A stretch of DNA of 64,000 bases from Segatella maculosa DSM 19339 = JCM 15638. GTDB taxonomy: Bacteria; Bacteroidota; Bacteroidia; Bacteroidales; Bacteroidaceae. Positions 1-9,678 of the stretch are shown piece after piece. The stretch covers positions 186,001 through 250,000 of the forward strand of contig NZ_KB908320.1 of the NCBI RefSeq assembly GCF_000382385.1, written 5' to 3'. Numbering within the stretch: the stretch's first letter is position 1; each line of letters starts with the position of its first letter. The translations under genes and the position numbers were made by a program. The notes under the pieces are model-generated. The model was given only the letters and a program-made list of their open reading frames with translations, did no database searches and was not told where the DNA came from.

Positions 1-2084
1 AAGAGCTTTCCATTCAGAATACCCACCTCGGCCAGCACCTTGCCTCCGCGGTTCGCATAGGCAAGTCCCTTGCTGAAGATGTTGTTGTCGCTCTTGTTGA
101 TGACCAACATGCCCGCAGGAACACCAGCCCGAACAAAGATATTCTGCACGTAGGCCTTGAGTTCGTAGAAGCTCATATCTTCATCGGCATGAGCCCACGA
201 GCCTTCTACGCGCTTACCTGTCAACCAAAGTGCCAGATGCTGGTCTTCGCTGTAAGCCTTGGCCGGAGCTTCGGCATTCCATTTCTCTTTATCATACCGA
301 TAGACATTGCCCGTTTCGAAGAAGCGTAGATTGCCGTTGCGCCGATTTACGTTGCGCATGATGCTTTCCAAACCACCGAAGAGCAACGTTTGACGCATCA
401 CACCAAGGTCGGCACTCAAGGGGTTCATCAGCTTGACCGTGTTCGCTTCGGGATAGGCATTCAGGTCGAGGTCTGTATAATAAGAGAGTCTCGAGAGCGA
501 GTTATTGAGTATCTCGTTGAACCCGCAGCCCACCAACTGCTCGCCGATGAGGTTAGCCAGTCGGTGCTTCCTATCCTCGTCGCCGGCAATGGTCAGCGAA
601 CTCTTCAACTGTGTCGGGATCTCCACGTTGTTGTATCCATAGATGCGCAGGATATCCTCCACGACATCGCAAGGACGCTGCACATCGGAACGATAGGACG
701 GAACAAGCAACTCGACGCCTGCTTCGGTCTCGCCGACAATCTTCATCTCCAAGCTGGCAACAATGTTCTTGATGGTCTCCTTGCCTATCTCTTTACCGAT
801 GAGCCTATGCACATAATCGTAGGAAAGACTAACCTTGAAGTCGTCTATCGGTTTGGGATAAACGTCCTTTATCTGCATTGAGACCTTTCCGCCGGCCAGG
901 TCCTTACACAAGATGGCCGCCTGCTTCAGGGCATAAATGATGCCTTCGGGGTCGATGCCACGCTCGAAGCGATAGCTGGCATCGGTGCTCAACCCGTGGC
1001 GACGCGCACTCTTGCGAATCCACGTGGGGTGGAACCACGCACTCTCGAGCACCACGTTGCGCGTGGTGTCATACGTACCGCTACCCTTTCCGCCGAACAC
1101 GCCGGCGATACACATCGGCTCCTCGGCGTTACAGATGCTCAGGTCGCGTCCGCCAAGCGTATGTTCCTCGCCGTCGAGAGTCACGAACTTGGTGCCTTCG
1201 GGCTGCGTGCGCACCACAATCCTGTGCCCCTTCACCATGTCGGCATCAAAGCAGTGCATCGGTTGCCCATAGGCCATCATCACGTAGTTTGTAATGTCGA
1301 CGATATTATTGATGGGGCGCAGACCCACGACGCGCAACTTGTCCTGCAGCCACGCCGGACTTTCCTTCACGTCGCAATCGGTGATGCTCACACAGGCATA
1401 CCGTCTGCACGCCTCGGTGTTCTCGATTTCCACGTCTATCGGCAGGTCTTCGTTGTCCACCTTGAAAGCATCGCACGACGGGCGATGCAGGCCAGTGGGT
1501 CTTCCCTGCTGCTTGAGCCACGCATGGAAGTCGCGTGCCACTCCGTAGTGCGACAGTGCATCGCCACGGTTGGCCGTAATGTCCACCTCGAGCACCCAGT
1601 CGCTCTCCAGCTGATAGTATTCTGCTGCGGGCGTGCCAACCACGGCGTCATCGGGCAGCACGATAATGCCGTCGTGACTGCTACCCACGCCTATCTCGTC
1701 CTCGGCACATATCATGCCCAGCGACTCCACACCACGCAACTTGCTCCGCTTGATGGTGAACGACTCCTCGCCGTCGTAGAGCACACAGCCCAGATCGGCC
1801 ACGATGACCTTCTGCCCGGCCGCCACGTTCGGTGCGCCGCACACAATCTGTTGCGCTTCATCTTTTCCCAAATCCACCGTCGTCACATGAAGATGGTCGC
1901 TGTTGGGGTGAGGCTCGCACGTGAGCACCTGCCCGACGTAGAGCCCCTTCAGCCCGCCCTTGACGGTCTGCACTTCTTCCAAGCCCCCGACTTCCAGTCC
2001 GATGGAAGTCAGCGCTTCTGCCGTCTCCTGCGGCGTGAGGTCGAAGTCGACGTATTCCTTAAGCCATTTATACGAAATGTTCAT
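1..2084 (-). CDS. pheT: Phenylalanine--tRNA ligase beta subunit, 3'-truncated by window edge
   Basis: The reverse strand reads from an ATG at 2084 as MNISYKWLKEYVDFDLTP and stays open to the window edge, about 694 codons of a family usually near 820 residues. The N-terminal OB-fold tRNA-binding domain follows (GLKGLYVGQVLTCEPHPNSD, then IVCGAPN), then the B3/B4 core and the B5 domain (TANRGD, GLRPINNIVDITNYVM). The C-terminal anticodon-binding end lies outside the window. PheT pairs with PheS to charge tRNA-Phe in the cytoplasm. A TATATTTG -7 box lies about 32 bp upstream. The long open frames on the opposite strand here are antisense shadows. Confidence 0.96.
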   Translation of the reverse strand, partial: MNISYKWLKEYVDFDLTPQETAEALTSIGLEVGGLEEVQTVKGGLKGLYVGQVLTCEPHPNSDHLHVTTVDLGKDEAQQIVCGAPNVAAGQKVIVADLGCVLYDGEESFTIKRSKLRGVESLGMICAEDEIGVGSSHDGIIVLPDDAVVGTPAAEYYQLESDWVLEVDITANRGDALSHYGVARDFHAWLKQQGRPTGLHRPSCDAFKVDNEDLPIDVEIENTEACRRYACVSITDCDVKESPAWLQDKLRVVGLRPINNIVDITNYVMMAYGQPMHCFDADMVKGHRIVVRTQPEGTKFVTLDGEEHTLGGRDLSICNAEEPMCIAGVFGGKGSGTYDTTRNVVLESAWFHPTWIRKSARRHGLSTDASYRFERGIDPEGIIYALKQAAILCKDLAGGKVSMQIKDVYPKPIDDFKVSLSYDYVHRLIGKEIGKETIKNIVASLEMKIVGETEAGVELLVPSYRSDVQRPCDVVEDILRIYGYNNVEIPTQLKSSLTIAGDEDRKHRLANLIGEQLVGCGFNEILNNSLSRLSYYTDLDLNAYPEANTVKLMNPLSADLGVMRQTLLFGGLESIMRNVNRRNGNLRFFETGNVYRYDKEKWNAEAPAKAYSEDQHLALWLTGKRVEGSWAHADEDMSFYELKAYVQNIFVRAGVPAGMLVINKSDNNIFSKGLAYANRGGKVLAEVGILNGKL

Positions 2085-2115
2085 AGTCTGATGTTATGTT
2101 GTTTTCAAAACGGTG

Positions 2116-2123
2116 CAAATATA
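2116..2123 (-). promoter_or_regulatory. Bacteroidetes -7 box for pheT
   Basis: The minus strand reads TATATTTGC, matching TAnnTTTG, 32 bp upstream of the pheT ATG. Assigned from consensus and position only. Confidence 0.6.
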
Positions 2124-2226
2124 CAAAGAAAAGCGCACATACGCAAGGGCCGGGACAGAAAAAGAGGGCACAAAACCACCTGCTCGCACATGATGTGGCA
2201 GATTGGTGTAGCATGCCCTTGGATAG

Positions 2227-2434
2227 AGGTGTAATACACCGTTGTACGAAGGTGTACCGTACCCATCACTGTAGGTGTACCGTACCTATTGTCATGGGTG
2301 TACCGTACCCATTGTCATGGGTATACCGTACCCATTACCGTGGGTGTACCGTACCCATTGTCGTGGGTGTACCGTACCCATTGTCGTGGGTGTTAAACAC
2401 CCTTGGGCGAAGGTGTTTAACACTCATGCCGGCC
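2227..2434. repeat. Tandem array of 23-bp dyad units
   Basis: About nine units of exactly 23 bp, each a 15-bp inverted repeat plus an 8-bp spacer. Central units are GGGTGTACCGTACCC. Outer units have different but still symmetric arms: GGTGTAATACACC (centre 2234), GGGTGTTAAACACCC (centre 2395), AGGTGTTTAACACTC (centre 2418). Centres 2234, 2349, 2395 and 2418 all fall on one 23-bp lattice. It lies between the 3' end of rho and the pheT promoter. Confidence 0.9.
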
Positions 2435-2464
2435 GATGTACTTCTCTTGTCAGCAGAAGGCTGC

Positions 2465-4420
2465 TTACGAGTTCATCGACAGGAGGAATTCATCGTTGTC
2501 TTTGGTGTGAACCATGCGGTTGCGAATGGAGTTCATGGCCTCTATGGGATTCATGTCGCTGATGTATTTACGAAGTATCCACATGCGGTCGAGCGTGGTC
2601 TTGTCCTGCAGCAAGTCGTCGCGTCGTGTGCTCGAAGCCACGAGGTTGACCGACGGGAAGATACGCTTGTTCGAGAGCGAGCGGTCGAGCTGAAGCTCCA
2701 TGTTACCCGTTCCCTTGAACTCTTCGAAGATTACTTCGTCCATCTTCGAGCCTGTGTCGATGAGGGCTGTCGCAATGATAGTGAGCGAGCCGCCACCCTC
2801 GATGTTGCGGGCCGCACCGAAGAAACGCTTCGGCTTCTGGAGCGCATTGGCATCGACACCACCCGTGAGCACCTTTCCGCTGGCCGGGCTGACGGTGTTG
2901 TAGGCACGGGCCAAACGCGTTATGGAGTCGAGGAAGATGACCACGTCGTGTCCGCATTCGACCATGCGCTTGGCCTTCTCGAGCACGATGCCGGCTATCT
3001 TCACGTGACGCTCGGCAGGTTCGTCGAAGGTCGAGGCGATGACCTCGGCATTCACCGTGCGGGCCATGTCCGTGACTTCCTCCGGGCGCTCGTCGATGAG
3101 CAGCATCATCAGGTAGGCCTCGGGGTGATTGGCAGCGATGGCGTTCGCAATGTCCTTCATCAAAATGGTCTTACCTGTCTTGGGTTGCGCCACGATGAGC
3201 GCGCGCTGCCCTTTGCCGATGGGCGAAAAGAGGTCTACGACGCGGGTCGAGAGGTTTGTCGTTGCACGGTCGCCGCAGAGCGTGAACTTCTCGTCGGCGA
3301 AGAGTGGCGTGAGATGCTCGAACGGTATACGGTCGCGCACTTCCGCGGGCTTCCGGCCGTTGATCATGTCCACCGATGTGAGCGGGAAGTACTTTTCGCC
3401 CTCGTGAGGAGGACGGACGTGACACGCTACCACGTCTCCCGTCTTGAGCCCGTATTTCTTGATGATGTTCGTTGCGACGTACACATCGTCGGGCGAAGAA
3501 AGGTAGTTGTAGTCGCTCGAGCGCAGGAAGCCGTAGCCGTCGGGCATCACTTCGAGTACGCCATTGGCCGTGATGAGGTCGGTGAAGTCGAAGCGTTCCG
3601 CGCCTTGTGACTGAACGGGCTGTTGGTAACTGTTAGGCGAGATGCCACCCATCGTGGGGTTGTCAAACATGTCGAAATTGGGCACGGCCCCTTGATCTTC
3701 TATTGGCAGGTCGACCACGGTGATAAAGTCGGTACCATCGCCGGGGTCGTCTGCCCAAACACCCTCCGGGGCAGACTCGGACGTTCCTTCGTTGTCCCTG
3801 TTATGATCGTTGATCTTGGCTTGCAATTGTTCCAAGAGGCTGTCTTTCTCCGCATCCGCTTTGTCTGCGCTTCTCGCGGCAAAGGCAGCTTCGGGGATTG
3901 CTTCTTCTTGTCCGTGGTTTACGGCAACATCTTCCGAAGCCTCATTTGCTTGTTCGCCGACAATGCCGGCATCAATGGTGGACTTGTCGTCATCGGTACT
4001 ATGGGGTGTCTCGGCGACAGCAATCGGCTCTGTTTCCTTTTTCGGCTTGCGTCCGCGCCGCTTTGGCTGGACGGCAGCCACCTCTTCAGTCTTCTTCACC
4101 GCATCTTCTTGCGAAGTCGTCTCCTCATCCTTGAAAAGCGACTTCTGCTCAACGGTCGTCTTACTTTTCTTTGCGTCGAGGTTCTCCCCTTCTTTCCCTT
4201 TCACGGTATAAACACGGTCAGTGTCTTTCTTTGCGATTCTGGTGCGTTTTCTTTTTGTGCCCAATGGGTTCTTGCTACCTTCTTCAATGGCCTGCTTGTC
4301 CAAAATGGCATAAATGATATCTTCCTGACTCTCATCAGTCTTTAAGGTGACACCCAATTCTTTGGCAATGATAGCCAAATCGGTGACATCCTTAGATAAT
4401 AATTCATCCTTGCTAAACAT
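2465..4420 (-). CDS. rho: Transcription termination factor Rho
   Basis: 651 residues against about 419 in E. coli. Residues 1-45 form a Rho_N helical domain. Residues about 50-270 are a charged, low-complexity insertion rich in K, E, D and A, as is typical of Bacteroidetes Rho. The RNA-binding domain follows ([15 protein letters not shown], about 287-301). The ATPase core has the P-loop QPKTGKT (412-418) and the [11 protein letters not shown]alker B/ERPE region. Rho is the hexameric RNA helicase that ends transcription. It has its own TACCTTTG promoter box and lies downstream of rpsA on the same strand, behind the rpsA terminator. Confidence 0.97.
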   Translation of the reverse strand: MFSKDELLSKDVTDLAIIAKELGVTLKTDESQEDIIYAILDKQAIEEGSKNPLGTKRKRTRIAKKDTDRVYTVKGKEGENLDAKKSKTTVEQKSLFKDEETTSQEDAVKKTEEVAAVQPKRRGRKPKKETEPIAVAETPHSTDDDKSTIDAGIVGEQANEASEDVAVNHGQEEAIPEAAFAARSADKADAEKDSLLEQLQAKINDHNRDNEGTSESAPEGVWADDPGDGTDFITVVDLPIEDQGAVPNFDMFDNPTMGGISPNSYQQPVQSQGAERFDFTDLITANGVLEVMPDGYGFLRSSDYNYLSSPDDVYVATNIIKKYGLKTGDVVACHVRPPHEGEKYFPLTSVDMINGRKPAEVRDRIPFEHLTPLFADEKFTLCGDRATTNLSTRVVDLFSPIGKGQRALIVAQPKTGKTILMKDIANAIAANHPEAYLMMLLIDERPEEVTDMARTVNAEVIASTFDEPAERHVKIAGIVLEKAKRMVECGHDVVIFLDSITRLARAYNTVSPASGKVLTGGVDANALQKPKRFFGAARNIEGGGSLTIIATALIDTGSKMDEVIFEEFKGTGNMELQLDRSLSNKRIFPSVNLVASSTRRDDLLQDKTTLDRMWILRKYISDMNPIEAMNSIRNRMVHTKDNDEFLLSMNS

Positions 4421-4495
4421 GTTAAGTATATGAAAATATTGATTGAATAGAAATATGTTTCACGAATGGAAACACAGTTGCATTAAAAATCATTG

Positions 4496-4503
4496 CAAAG
4501 GTA
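4496..4503 (-). promoter_or_regulatory. -7 box for rho
   Basis: The minus strand reads TACCTTTGC about 75 bp upstream of the rho ATG and just downstream of the rpsA terminator, so rho can be transcribed independently. Confidence 0.6.
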
Positions 4504-4528
4504 AGCAAAAAATCCGTATATCCAAAAA

Positions 4529-4558
4529 AAGAGTCTGCTTTTTTCAAAACAGACTCTT
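4529..4558 (-). terminator. rpsA intrinsic terminator
   Basis: Arms AAGAGTCTG (4529-4537) and CAGACTCTT (4550-4558) form a 9-bp stem. On the minus strand the stem runs straight into a T-tract, 26 bp after the rpsA stop. Confidence 0.85.
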
Positions 4559-4583
4559 AATTATCCTTTGGTCTAAGCGATTG

Positions 4584-6365
4584 TTATTCGCCTTTTTCCA
4601 TCTTGGCTTTCAAATCGGCAAGTACATCAAGGTCGCCCAATGACGTTCCTGCAGTCACATTGGTAATCTGAGCTGCAGCCTCTGCCTTGTGAGCGGCATG
4701 TTTACGAGTCGGCTTTGTTGCTGTAGTTTCATCCTTACCCTCCTCGAATGTACGACTATGAGAAAGAATGATACGCTTTGTATCCTTTACGAATTCGATA
4801 ACCTTAAAGGAGAGTTCTTCGCCAAGTTGAGCCTGAGAGCCATCCTCTTTCACAAGGTGCTTCGGAGTAGCAAATCCCTCACCACCTTCATTCAAGGTGA
4901 TAACGGCTCCCTTATCCATCAGCTGGGTAATTTTACCCTCATGCACAGACCCTGGAGTATAAATAGTCTCATAAGTATCCCAAGGATTGTCTTCAAGCTG
5001 CTTGTGACCAAGGCTCAAACGACGATTCTCCTTATCAATATCAAGAACGACTACGTCGATTTCGGCACCAACGGTCGTGAACTCTGACGGGTGCTTCACC
5101 TTCTTAGTCCAAGAGAGGTCGCTGATATGAATCAATCCGTCAACACCTTCCTCGAGTTCAACGAAGATACCGAAGTTCGTGAAGTTTCGGACCTTTGCCG
5201 TATGCTTGCTGCCCACAGGATATTTCACTTCGATTGCCTCCCACGGGTCTTCCTTGAGCTGTTTGATACCAAGACTCATCTTACGCTCATCGCGGTCGAG
5301 GGTCAAAATAACGGCTTCTACCTCGTCGCCTACATTCAAAAATTCTTGAGCAGAACGCAGGTGCTGGCTCCAAGACATCTCACTCACGTGAATCAAGCCT
5401 TCAACGCCCGGCTGTATCTCTACAAATGCACCATAGTCGGCGATAACCACAACCTTTCCCTTTACGTGGTCTCCCACTTTCAAATCTGCGCTCAATGCAT
5501 CCCATGGGTGTGGGGTAAGCTGCTTCAAACCGAGAGCAATACGCTTCTTCTCCTCATCGAAGTCGAGAATAACAACATTGATTTTCTGATCAAGTGCAAC
5601 AACCTCATGAGGATCGCTTACGCGACCCCAAGAGAGGTCTGTGATATGAATGAGTCCATCAACACCACCGAGATCAACAAATACACCATAAGAAGTGATA
5701 TTCTTGACCGTGCCCTCAAGCACTTGTCCTTTCTCAAGGTGAGAGATAATTTCTTTCTTCTGTGCCTCCAACTCGGCTTCTATAAGTGCCTTGTGGGAAA
5801 CAACGACATTGCGGAACTCTTGATTGATTTTGACAACTTTGAATTCCATAGTCTTGCCTACGAACACATCGTAGTCGCGTATAGGATGAACATCTATCTG
5901 GCTTCCCGGAAGGAATGCCTCAATACCGAAAACATCAACAATCATACCGCCCTTCGTACGGCACTTGATATAGCCCTGAATGATTTCTTCATTCTCGAGT
6001 GCTTCATTCACCTTATCCCAACTCTTGTTTAAGCGGGCCTTACGGTGAGAGAGAACCAACTGACCTTTTTTGTCCTCTTGACTTTCCACATAAACCTCGA
6101 CCTTGTCGCCCACTTTCAAATCAGGGTCATAACGAAATTCCGAAGCCGGAATGACACCGTCACTCTTGTAGCCAATATTGACGACCACTTCTTTCTTGTC
6201 AAGTGCAATCACAGTACCCTCCACAACCTGATGCTCCTGAATTTTGTTCAGGGTCTCATCATAAGCTTTCTCAAGGTCTTGCTTACTTACATCTGCACTC
6301 GAACCATTCTCAAACTCGTTCCAATCGAAGTCTGATAAAGGTTGTACGTTCTTTAATTCTGACAT
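4584..6365 (-). CDS. rpsA: 30S ribosomal protein S1
   Basis: 593 residues with about six consecutive S1 RNA-binding domains, recognisable from repeats such as GTVKNITSYGVFVDLGGVDGLIHITDLSW and GIFVELEEGVDGLIHISDLSW. The first two, nearer the N terminus, are more divergent, as in other S1 proteins. S1 binds mRNA on the 30S subunit; in Bacteroidetes, whose mRNAs often lack Shine-Dalgarno sequences, it is expected to matter for initiation. The C-terminal ~60 residues are polar and Ala/Lys/Thr-rich. The gene is bounded by its own promoter box (TATCTTTGC, 6454-6461) and terminator, so it looks monocistronic. Confidence 0.96.
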   Translation of the reverse strand: MSELKNVQPLSDFDWNEFENGSSADVSKQDLEKAYDETLNKIQEHQVVEGTVIALDKKEVVVNIGYKSDGVIPASEFRYDPDLKVGDKVEVYVESQEDKKGQLVLSHRKARLNKSWDKVNEALENEEIIQGYIKCRTKGGMIVDVFGIEAFLPGSQIDVHPIRDYDVFVGKTMEFKVVKINQEFRNVVVSHKALIEAELEAQKKEIISHLEKGQVLEGTVKNITSYGVFVDLGGVDGLIHITDLSWGRVSDPHEVVALDQKINVVILDFDEEKKRIALGLKQLTPHPWDALSADLKVGDHVKGKVVVIADYGAFVEIQPGVEGLIHVSEMSWSQHLRSAQEFLNVGDEVEAVILTLDRDERKMSLGIKQLKEDPWEAIEVKYPVGSKHTAKVRNFTNFGIFVELEEGVDGLIHISDLSWTKKVKHPSEFTTVGAEIDVVVLDIDKENRRLSLGHKQLEDNPWDTYETIYTPGSVHEGKITQLMDKGAVITLNEGGEGFATPKHLVKEDGSQAQLGEELSFKVIEFVKDTKRIILSHSRTFEEGKDETTATKPTRKHAAHKAEAAAQITNVTAGTSLGDLDVLADLKAKMEKGE

Positions 6366-6453
6366 AAAATAAATAAAAGTTTTTTAATTAATAAAGTTAG
6401 ACTTTATGTTATACTGACATGTCCGACCATCCGGGCACACCACGAAACGCGTG

Positions 6454-6461
6454 CAAAGATA
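6454..6461 (-). promoter_or_regulatory. -7 box for rpsA
   Basis: The minus strand reads TATCTTTGC 89 bp upstream of the rpsA ATG, leaving a leader of about 80 nt in an AT-rich gap. The box is consensus-perfect. Confidence 0.6.
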
Positions 6462-6527
6462 CGCTAATTAATATGAAATCAAAGTATGCACTATTGTATT
6501 TTATATTATAATTAAAGTTGTTTAACA

Positions 6528-6941
6528 CTAATCCTCTTCGTCTTCTTCATCAAAATCAAACACAACTGGAGCGGCAAAGGCATCAAGTGCGCGTCTTTCT
6601 TTCTTCGTTGGTCTACCTGTACCGCGTGCTCGGTCGACAAATCCACTTATTCGACTCATCTCCAAAAGTTCATATTGTTTGGTATCGGTCACGTTTTCAT
6701 AGATTTCAGGGAGCGATTTGGCACCTACACGTTGCTCAATACATTTCAACACCTTATAAGAATAGGTGACGGGCGGCTTACGGACATGGATCATCTCACC
6801 GGTCTTGATGATATGGCTTGGCTTGACACTGACACCATTTATGATAATACGTCCATTTTTACAAGCATCAGCAGCGACAGAGCGTGTTTTGAACACACGT
6901 GCTGCCCAAAGCCATTTGTCTATTCTCGCTATTTCTGCCAT
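6528..6941 (-). CDS. S4-domain RNA-binding protein (HslR/Hsp15 family)
   Basis: 137 residues. An S4 RNA-binding fold occupies residues about 5-65 (RIDKWLWAARVFKTRSVAADACKNGRIIINGV), followed by a basic stretch and an acidic tail ending in DFDEEDEED. Family members such as Hsp15 bind free 50S subunits carrying nascent chains. It starts 2 bp after the pth stop codon on the same strand, so rplY-pth-this gene read as one operon for ribosome function and rescue. The acidic tail is longer than in E. coli Hsp15. Confidence 0.88.
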   Translation of the reverse strand: MAEIARIDKWLWAARVFKTRSVAADACKNGRIIINGVSVKPSHIIKTGEMIHVRKPPVTYSYKVLKCIEQRVGAKSLPEIYENVTDTKQYELLEMSRISGFVDRARGTGRPTKKERRALDAFAAPVVFDFDEEDEED

Positions 6942-6943
6942 GC

Positions 6944-7516
6944 TTACTTCTTTCCGAGTTTGTTAAATTGGTTCATCGTAGTGTCGATACCGGCCAAAAC
7001 AAAACTATTGATGATCTCACAAGCCGTGTCAATACTAGTTTGCAGCGTCTTCAAGTCATCAGCACTATATTTTCCCAACACCCACTCTACCTGGCTGCCT
7101 TTTGGATAATCATTACCAATACCTATACGAAGACGGGCATAATCCTGCCCGATGAGTTGCTGGATATGTCCCAATCCGTTATGCCCGCCATTATTTCCAC
7201 TTGCTTTCAGACGGAAAGCACCTAATGGCAGCACTATATCATCACTAATGACAAGCAATCTGTCCTGTGCGATATTTTCTTTCTGAAGCCAATATCTCAC
7301 AGCATTTCCACTGAGATTCATGAAAGTAGTGGGCTTAAGTAGGAATATTTTACGTCCTTTGACCGTCATTTCAGCGATGTAGCCGTAACGCTTGTCTTCA
7401 AAATGAATATTGGACACCTTTGCAAAAGCGTCCAATACCATAAAGCCAGTGTTGTGACGGGTTCCTTGATATTCATCACCCGGATTACCCAATCCACAAA
7501 TCAAGAATTTATCCAT
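6944..7516 (-). CDS. pth: Peptidyl-tRNA hydrolase
   Basis: 190 residues, full length for the family. The N-terminal LICGLGNPGDEYQGTRHNTGF supplies the conserved Asn and the catalytic His. ISDDIVLPLG and GNNGGHNGL are the other family signatures. It releases tRNA from peptidyl-tRNA that has dropped off the ribosome. It sits 5 bp after rplY and 2 bp before the S4-domain gene, all on the minus strand. Confidence 0.96.
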   Translation of the reverse strand: MDKFLICGLGNPGDEYQGTRHNTGFMVLDAFAKVSNIHFEDKRYGYIAEMTVKGRKIFLLKPTTFMNLSGNAVRYWLQKENIAQDRLLVISDDIVLPLGAFRLKASGNNGGHNGLGHIQQLIGQDYARLRIGIGNDYPKGSQVEWVLGKYSADDLKTLQTSIDTACEIINSFVLAGIDTTMNQFNKLGKK

Positions 7517-7521
7517 TTTGA

Positions 7522-8136
7522 TTATTCAGCAGCAGGAGCTTCTTCTTCGGCCGTAGCCGCAGCCTGCTGAGCTTGACGTGTCATCTTAATGGAGCAAACA
7601 ACAACATCTTTACTTGTTGCAACCTCAAGCCCCTCGAATGTAAGTTCGCCCACCTTGATACTCTTGCCTATCTTCAAAGCTGTAACATCTATATCGAGAT
7701 GTTCAGGTATCTGCTGGTAAGGAGCTGTCACGTTGATTTTACGGATAGAAAGATTCATGCGACCTCCATCACGCACACCCTGTGCAAGTCCTACCAATTT
7801 AACCGGAATACCAATCGTGATTGGTTTTTGATCGTTTACTTCATAGAAATCTACATGCAAAGGAGTATCTGTCACGGGATGAAACTGAATTTCCTTTAAA
7901 ATAGAAGTATAGTGTTCACCTTCGATATCAAGATTGATAACATAGATATGTGGCGTGTAAATGATTTTACGGAGCTCACTAAATGAAACAGAAAAAGCAT
8001 GAGCTATGGGATTTCCGTTGTCATCTTTCTTTTCTCCATAGATATTACACGGAATGAATCCTTGCTTACGGAGTTCTTTTGAAGCTTTCTTTCCTAGGCT
8101 ATTACGCTTCTGGCCTGTTACGATAATCTCTTTCAT
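7522..8136 (-). CDS. rplY: 50S ribosomal protein L25 (CTC form)
   Basis: 204 residues. The N-terminal L25 beta-barrel binds 5S rRNA (MKEIIVTGQKRNSLGKKASKELRKQG, then HVDFYEV near residue 95). A C-terminal TL5/CTC-type extension includes IPEHLDIDVTALKIGKSIKV and ends in an Ala/Glu-rich tail. First gene of the rplY-pth-hslR-like operon, driven by the TACCTTTGC box at 8211-8218. Confidence 0.95.
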   Translation of the reverse strand: MKEIIVTGQKRNSLGKKASKELRKQGFIPCNIYGEKKDDNGNPIAHAFSVSFSELRKIIYTPHIYVINLDIEGEHYTSILKEIQFHPVTDTPLHVDFYEVNDQKPITIGIPVKLVGLAQGVRDGGRMNLSIRKINVTAPYQQIPEHLDIDVTALKIGKSIKVGELTFEGLEVATSKDVVVCSIKMTRQAQQAAATAEEEAPAAE

Positions 8137-8210
8137 ACACTGTGTTACTCTAAATTAAATTTTAACGAATTAATTCGCCATCACACGAGATTGCTCTCGG
8201 AAAAGCGCTG

Positions 8211-8218
8211 CAAAGGTA
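8211..8218 (-). promoter_or_regulatory. -7 box for rplY-pth operon
   Basis: The minus strand reads TACCTTTGC 75 bp upstream of rplY, divergent from the nusB promoter. Confidence 0.6.
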
Positions 8219-8302
8219 ATCTTTTTTTGCCTATTATACAAATTTCTGAAAAAAAATAATGAAAAAATAAAGATTAAGCTTGTTTATTCTATTGAAAAAT
8301 CA

Positions 8303-8310
8303 TATATTTG
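8303..8310 (+). promoter_or_regulatory. -7 box for nusB-yajC-ybbR-coaE
   Basis: TATATTTGC on the plus strand, 49 bp upstream of the nusB ATG, in an AT-rich divergent intergenic region. Confidence 0.6.
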
Positions 8311-8358
8311 CATTATCATTTGAAAAGTGGAAGTGTAAGAAATCAAAATTATTAGAGA

Positions 8359-9348
8359 ATGATTAATAGGGAACTTATAAGGATAAAGGTGGTTCAGTTA
8401 ACCTATGCATACTATCAAAACGGTAACAAAAACATAGATACGGCAGAAAAAGAATTGTTTTTCAGTCTTTCAAAAGCATATGATTTATATAACTATTTAC
8501 TCTTACTGATAGTTGCTATCACTCGAGAAGAGCGTCATAGAGTAGATGTTGCCGTCCAACGAGCCCAACGTGAAGAAACCGAATTGCCTTCGCAGAAGTT
8601 TGTATATAATAAATTTGCTCTTCAGTTGGAGGAAAATAAGACGCTCCATGATTTTGTCGTTGCCCAGAAACTATCATGGGACGACGATATCGAATTCATT
8701 CGTAAGGTTTGTAATCAAATAGAAAGCAGCGAATTTTATACCAATTATATGTCTTCCGAAAGCGATGATTATGAAACTGACCGTGAGCTTTGGCGCAAGC
8801 TATATAAACAATTGATCCAAAATAACACAGATCTTGACGCTCTGCTTGAAGAAAAGAGTCTTTATTGGAACGATGATCGAGAGGTCATCGACACCTTTGT
8901 TCTTAAAACCATAAAACGGTTTAGTCCGGACAAAGAAAGTGGACAAGAACTATTACCCGAATATAAAGACGAAGAAGATAAGGATTTTGCCCGTAGATTA
9001 TTCCGGGCTACAATTCTCAATGCAGACCGTTATCAGCAGTATATGAGTGAGGCTAGTCGTAATTGGGACTTCAGTCGATTAGCCTATATGGATGTCGTTA
9101 TCATGCAGATTGCAATTGCTGAAATGCTGACCTTTCCAAATATCCCTGTCAGTGTGACCATCAACGAATATGTTGACTTGGCTAAACTTTACAGTACACC
9201 AAAAAGCGGAGGATACATTAATGGCATGTTGGATAGCATTGCTCGCTATTTTGTCAATAACGGTCTTATGATGAAGACACTAAAGGAACGCGATAATGAG
9301 AATAGTGAGGACAGTAAGGATAAGAAGAATACAACTAAGCTTATATAA
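8359..9348 (+). CDS. nusB: Transcription antitermination protein NusB
   Basis: 329 residues, more than twice the E. coli length of 139. The canonical NusB helical fold is the C-terminal part (NWDFSRLAYMDVVIMQIAIAEMLTF, then PVSVTINEYVDLAKLYS and INGMLDSIAR, residues about 230-305). The N-terminal ~220 residues are an alpha-helical extension starting MINRELIRIKVVQLTYAYYQ, as is usual in Bacteroidetes. NusB acts with NusE/S10 in rRNA antitermination. The last ~25 residues are charged. yajC follows after 12 bp. Confidence 0.93.
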   Translation: MINRELIRIKVVQLTYAYYQNGNKNIDTAEKELFFSLSKAYDLYNYLLLLIVAITREERHRVDVAVQRAQREETELPSQKFVYNKFALQLEENKTLHDFVVAQKLSWDDDIEFIRKVCNQIESSEFYTNYMSSESDDYETDRELWRKLYKQLIQNNTDLDALLEEKSLYWNDDREVIDTFVLKTIKRFSPDKESGQELLPEYKDEEDKDFARRLFRATILNADRYQQYMSEASRNWDFSRLAYMDVVIMQIAIAEMLTFPNIPVSVTINEYVDLAKLYSTPKSGGYINGMLDSIARYFVNNGLMMKTLKERDNENSEDSKDKKNTTKLI

Positions 9349-9360
9349 AAATCAACTTCA

Positions 9361-9678
9361 ATGAATACAATGTTATTAGCTGCCCAAGCAGCACAGGGTG
9401 GAGGAATGGGTGTTTTCATTATGATGGGTGCCATTCTCGTTATCTTTTGGTTGTTTATGGTACGTCCACAACAGAAAAAACAAAAGAAGATTCGTAATTT
9501 TCAGAATTCGCTCCAAGAAGGTTCAAGAATCGTTACCGGAGGTGGAATCCATGGTATTGTCAAACATGTAAACATACAAGATGATACTGTCGATATTGAA
9601 ATTGCACGTAGTGTAGTCATTACCGTAAGTAGAGGATATATCTTTAAAAATGCATCAGTTCAGATGCCAAATGCATAA
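9361..9678 (+). CDS. yajC: Preprotein translocase subunit YajC
   Basis: 105 residues: a single N-terminal transmembrane helix (MGVFIMMGAILVIFWLFMV), then the signature RPQQKKQKKIRNFQNSL and a cytoplasmic domain with GSRIVTGGGIHGIV. YajC associates with SecDF at the inner membrane. Its 3' end overlaps the likely start of the YbbR-like gene by 8 bp. Confidence 0.95.
   Translation: MNTMLLAAQAAQGGGMGVFIMMGAILVIFWLFMVRPQQKKQKKIRNFQNSLQEGSRIVTGGGIHGIVKHVNIQDDTVDIEIARSVVITVSRGYIFKNASVQMPNA

Noticed and set aside
996..4345. Long plus-strand open frames (412, 504 and 240 codons) opposite pheT and rho
   Set aside because: They mirror clearly identified genes on the minus strand, have no family features and arise from codon bias of GC-rich genes.
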